Assembly: GCA_002402165.1 (NCBI GenBank)
Contig: NVVI01000012.1
Location: 3,440-12,336, forward strand
Direction of reading: 5' to 3'
DNA from: Flavobacteriales bacterium
GTDB lineage: Bacteria; Bacteroidota; Bacteroidia; Flavobacteriales_E; Vicingaceae
DNA length: 8,897 bases
The notes under the pieces are model-generated. The model did no database searches. It saw only the letters and a list, made by a program, of their open reading frames with translations, and had not been told where the DNA came from. Below are positions 7,427-8,897 of the stretch, in pieces (the stretch's first letter is position 1; each line of letters begins with the position of its first letter). A program made the position numbers and the translations under genes.

Positions 7427-8353
7427 ATGGCAGACCAAGGAGAATTAGATGCACACTATACTAGAATGGATAAAATATTTCGTCTAAGCCTAGGAGATAA
7501 AGGAGCATATAGTGGTGCTAGATTTGATGGAGATTTCTCAATGACTACAGAAGAGGGTCAATTGAAAAAACACGATTTTATTTATGATAATTGTAACATT
7601 AAAGAAGGTTCAAAAGTATTGGATATCGGATGTGGATGGGGTGCTTTTATTGATTATTTAGACGGTAAAGGTGCAGAAACAACAGGTGTAGTATTAGCCA
7701 AAGGACAAGCTGATGCTTGCGTAAAAAATGGTTTAAATGTTAAACACATGGACTCTAAAGACATTACTCCAGAAACTTTTGGAAAGTTTGATGTTGTAAC
7801 AGCTATGGGTAGCCCTGAACACTTATGTTCTGTTGAAGAATACAAAGCAGGCAAAGGAGACGAAATTTATGAAAGATATTTTAAGCAAGTAGCTAGCCTA
7901 CTTCCTATAGGAGGTCGTTTCTATTGTCAGTCTATGGTATTTGGACCAAACATGGTAGATTTTGATACGATACCTTTTGATAAGACTGATACAAGCAAAA
8001 ATGAATTTACTAATGCTGAATATATGGACATTATTTGTCGTGTATTCCCTGGCTCTTGGCTTCCTTATGGAAAAGAAGGATTGATAAACCCAGCTACTAA
8101 AGAGCATTTTAAATTAATATCGGTTGATAGTGGAAGACTGGATTACATAGAAACAATTCATAGGTGGACAGCTCAATTTAAAAAATTCAGTTTTAGAAAA
8201 TACTTGCTTTTTGCTACCTTGATTCCTGATTATTTATTTGATTCTACCTTTAGAGAATGGATGCGTAGATTTAAAATACAATCTAATTTAAAGGTATTTG
8301 AAAATGAAGTGTTTGAACATTATAGAATAGTGTTTGAAAAAGTAAAAGATTAA
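7427..8353 (+). CDS. Cyclopropane-fatty-acid-synthase-like SAM-dependent methyltransferase
   Basis: This 308-residue cytoplasmic protein is a class I methyltransferase resembling the CFAS/mycolic-acid cyclopropane synthase family, which methylates or cyclopropanates unsaturated acyl chains. The SAM-binding motif I is VLDIGCGWG at 64-72. A CFAS-like HYxxxxxxFRLSLG segment lies at 10-23, and E131-H132 in GSPEHL matches the conserved FEH position. VFPGSWLP, after the core, matches the VFPGGxLP-type segment, and the C-terminal helical region resembles the family's end. It is about the length of mycobacterial enzymes and lacks the extra N-terminal domain of E. coli Cfa. The usual YSCAYF motif reads YSGARF (28-33), so the true substrate may differ. 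The gene starts 51 nt after the symporter; no clear promoter is seen, so read-through transcription is possible. A terminator follows at 8375. Confidence 0.85.
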   Translation: MADQGELDAHYTRMDKIFRLSLGDKGAYSGARFDGDFSMTTEEGQLKKHDFIYDNCNIKEGSKVLDIGCGWGAFIDYLDGKGAETTGVVLAKGQADACVKNGLNVKHMDSKDITPETFGKFDVVTAMGSPEHLCSVEEYKAGKGDEIYERYFKQVASLLPIGGRFYCQSMVFGPNMVDFDTIPFDKTDTSKNEFTNAEYMDIICRVFPGSWLPYGKEGLINPATKEHFKLISVDSGRLDYIETIHRWTAQFKKFSFRKYLLFATLIPDYLFDSTFREWMRRFKIQSNLKVFENEVFEHYRIVFEKVKD

Positions 8354-8374
8354 TCCTTAGATTTCATTAAATAG

Positions 8375-8408
8375 AAAAAGCCTCAATCAGAAGATTGAGG
8401 CTTTTTTT
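8375..8408. terminator. Bidirectional intrinsic terminator
   Basis: A perfect 9-bp stem (GCCTCAATC at 8380-8388, GATTGAGGC at 8393-8401) encloses an AGAA loop. It is flanked by AAAAA on the left and TTTTTTT on the right, which extend the pairing and supply a U-tract in both directions. It sits 21 nt after the methyltransferase stop and about 65 nt past the stop of the converging minus-strand gene, so it should end both transcripts. Confidence 0.93.
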
Positions 8409-8472
8409 GTACTACTAGATTCCTCTTTTCAGCGGAATAGTTCAACTAATTACATTAAAATGTGAAGTTTCA
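8409..8472. other. Intergenic spacer between terminator and converging DUF2911 gene
   Basis: This short A/T-rich stretch between the terminator and the minus-strand stop is the 3' untranslated tail of the DUF2911 transcript. It holds only very short imperfect inverted repeats (such as GTGAA/TTCAC near 8462-8473), too small to call. I see no promoter, small gene or RNA in it. Confidence 0.6.
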
Positions 8473-8897
8473 CTACTTAAATTCTGTAATCGCTTTTTCT
8501 AAACGATCTTTATAATTAAAAGGTTTTTCATCTGTTGCTCCAGCCTCACCTACTTCGATAGCTTTCTTAGCGCTAGCAATCGCTCCAGCGTTATCTCCAG
8601 CTGCATGCTGTACATCTGCTTTTACCCAATAGCTGTGCCAAGATTCTTTAGCATCAATAGATTCATTAATCCATTTTAAACCTTCGTCTAATCGCATTTT
8701 AGTTGAAGCTGAATGCTTAGCTGCATTTCTATAAACCCCAGCTTTATTATCATCTGTAGCTTCTGCTACTGCTTTGTCAACATTCTCCCAAGCTTTTTTA
8801 TCTACATCAACTTCAATAGGTATATCAATAGTAACAACATCCCAAGCAAACACTAGACTACCTCTATTCCTTTTTAATTTCTCAAAAGAAAAACGTA
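8473..8897 (-). CDS. C-terminal part of a DUF2911 protein with TPR-like tail (5' end outside window)
   Basis: The minus-strand frame is open from the right edge of the window to a TAG at 8473-8475 and gives about 141 residues. The first visible part (FSFEKLKRNRGSLVFAWD, then IDIPIEVD) matches the end of DUF2911, a beta-rich domain common in exported Bacteroidota proteins, where a strand pair ending in a tryptophan segment precedes a valine-rich strand. The rest is alanine- and lysine-rich and helical, with a TPR-like pair around GLKWINESIDAKESWHSYWVKADVQ and GDNAGAIASAKKAIEV; this tail often follows DUF2911. A GTG at 8853-8851 could start a shorter protein, but it would cut the DUF2911 strand and leave no signal peptide, so I treat the gene as truncated by the window. 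The molecular function of DUF2911 is not known. It converges on the terminator at 8375. Confidence 0.8.
   Translation of the reverse strand, partial: RFSFEKLKRNRGSLVFAWDVVTIDIPIEVDVDKKAWENVDKAVAEATDDNKAGVYRNAAKHSASTKMRLDEGLKWINESIDAKESWHSYWVKADVQHAAGDNAGAIASAKKAIEVGEAGATDEKPFNYKDRLEKAITEFK

Noticed and set aside
7654..8107. Two minus-strand open frames opposite the methyltransferase
   Set aside because: Both are antisense to conserved methyltransferase motifs and resemble nothing.
8419..8473. Short inverted repeats in the spacer after the terminator
   Set aside because: Stems of only 5 bp in A/T-rich DNA are expected by chance.
8851..8853. GTG start for the minus-strand gene
   Set aside because: The frame continues to the window edge and the upstream residues match the end of DUF2911, so the true start is probably outside the window.

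Overview
The window looks like AT-rich chromosomal DNA of a Bacteroidota bacterium, probably of the Flavobacteriia/Cytophagia type. The signs are signal peptides ending in a 'SQ' junction, near-absent Shine-Dalgarno sequences, a TAnnTTTG-type -7 box, DUF2911 and TPR-SpoIIE protein architectures, and strongly A/T-biased codons. All genes are on the plus strand except the last one, which converges from the right edge. I see no RNA genes, mobile elements, CRISPR arrays or phage genes.

Region 1 (1-2985) is a tight gene string: the tail of an unrecognised gene, a SiaB-like GHKL-type protein kinase, a SiaC-like DUF1987 phosphoprotein, and a membrane-spanning phosphatase with a periplasmic TPR sensor and a cytoplasmic SpoIIE/PP2C domain. 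Gaps are 40, 5 and 0 nt. These are the three parts of a partner-switching circuit: the kinase phosphorylates the small switch protein, the phosphatase reverses this, and the switch protein's state controls a downstream target. In Pseudomonas the target is the diguanylate cyclase SiaD. No GGDEF protein is present here, so the output is unknown.

Region 2 (3034-7375) starts with a likely promoter and holds three overlapping genes: a large exported PIG-L/LmbE-type deacetylase with a C-terminal glutamine-amidotransferase-like domain, a 40-residue single-span membrane protein, and a sodium:solute symporter with a hydrophilic insert of about 97 residues. The overlaps (11 nt and 1 nt) suggest translational coupling. 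A reasonable model is periplasmic processing of an acylated (for example N-acetylated) substrate followed by sodium-driven uptake, with the tiny protein as a possible symporter subunit. The substrate cannot be read from the sequence.

Region 3 (7427-8897) holds a cyclopropane-fatty-acid-synthase-like SAM methyltransferase with a diverged N-terminal motif, a strong bidirectional terminator, and the 3' part of a minus-strand DUF2911 protein with a TPR-like tail. No gene-free stretch exceeds about 120 bases. The most unusual points are the rewired SiaA/B/C-type switch with no visible output and the overlapped 40-residue membrane protein.
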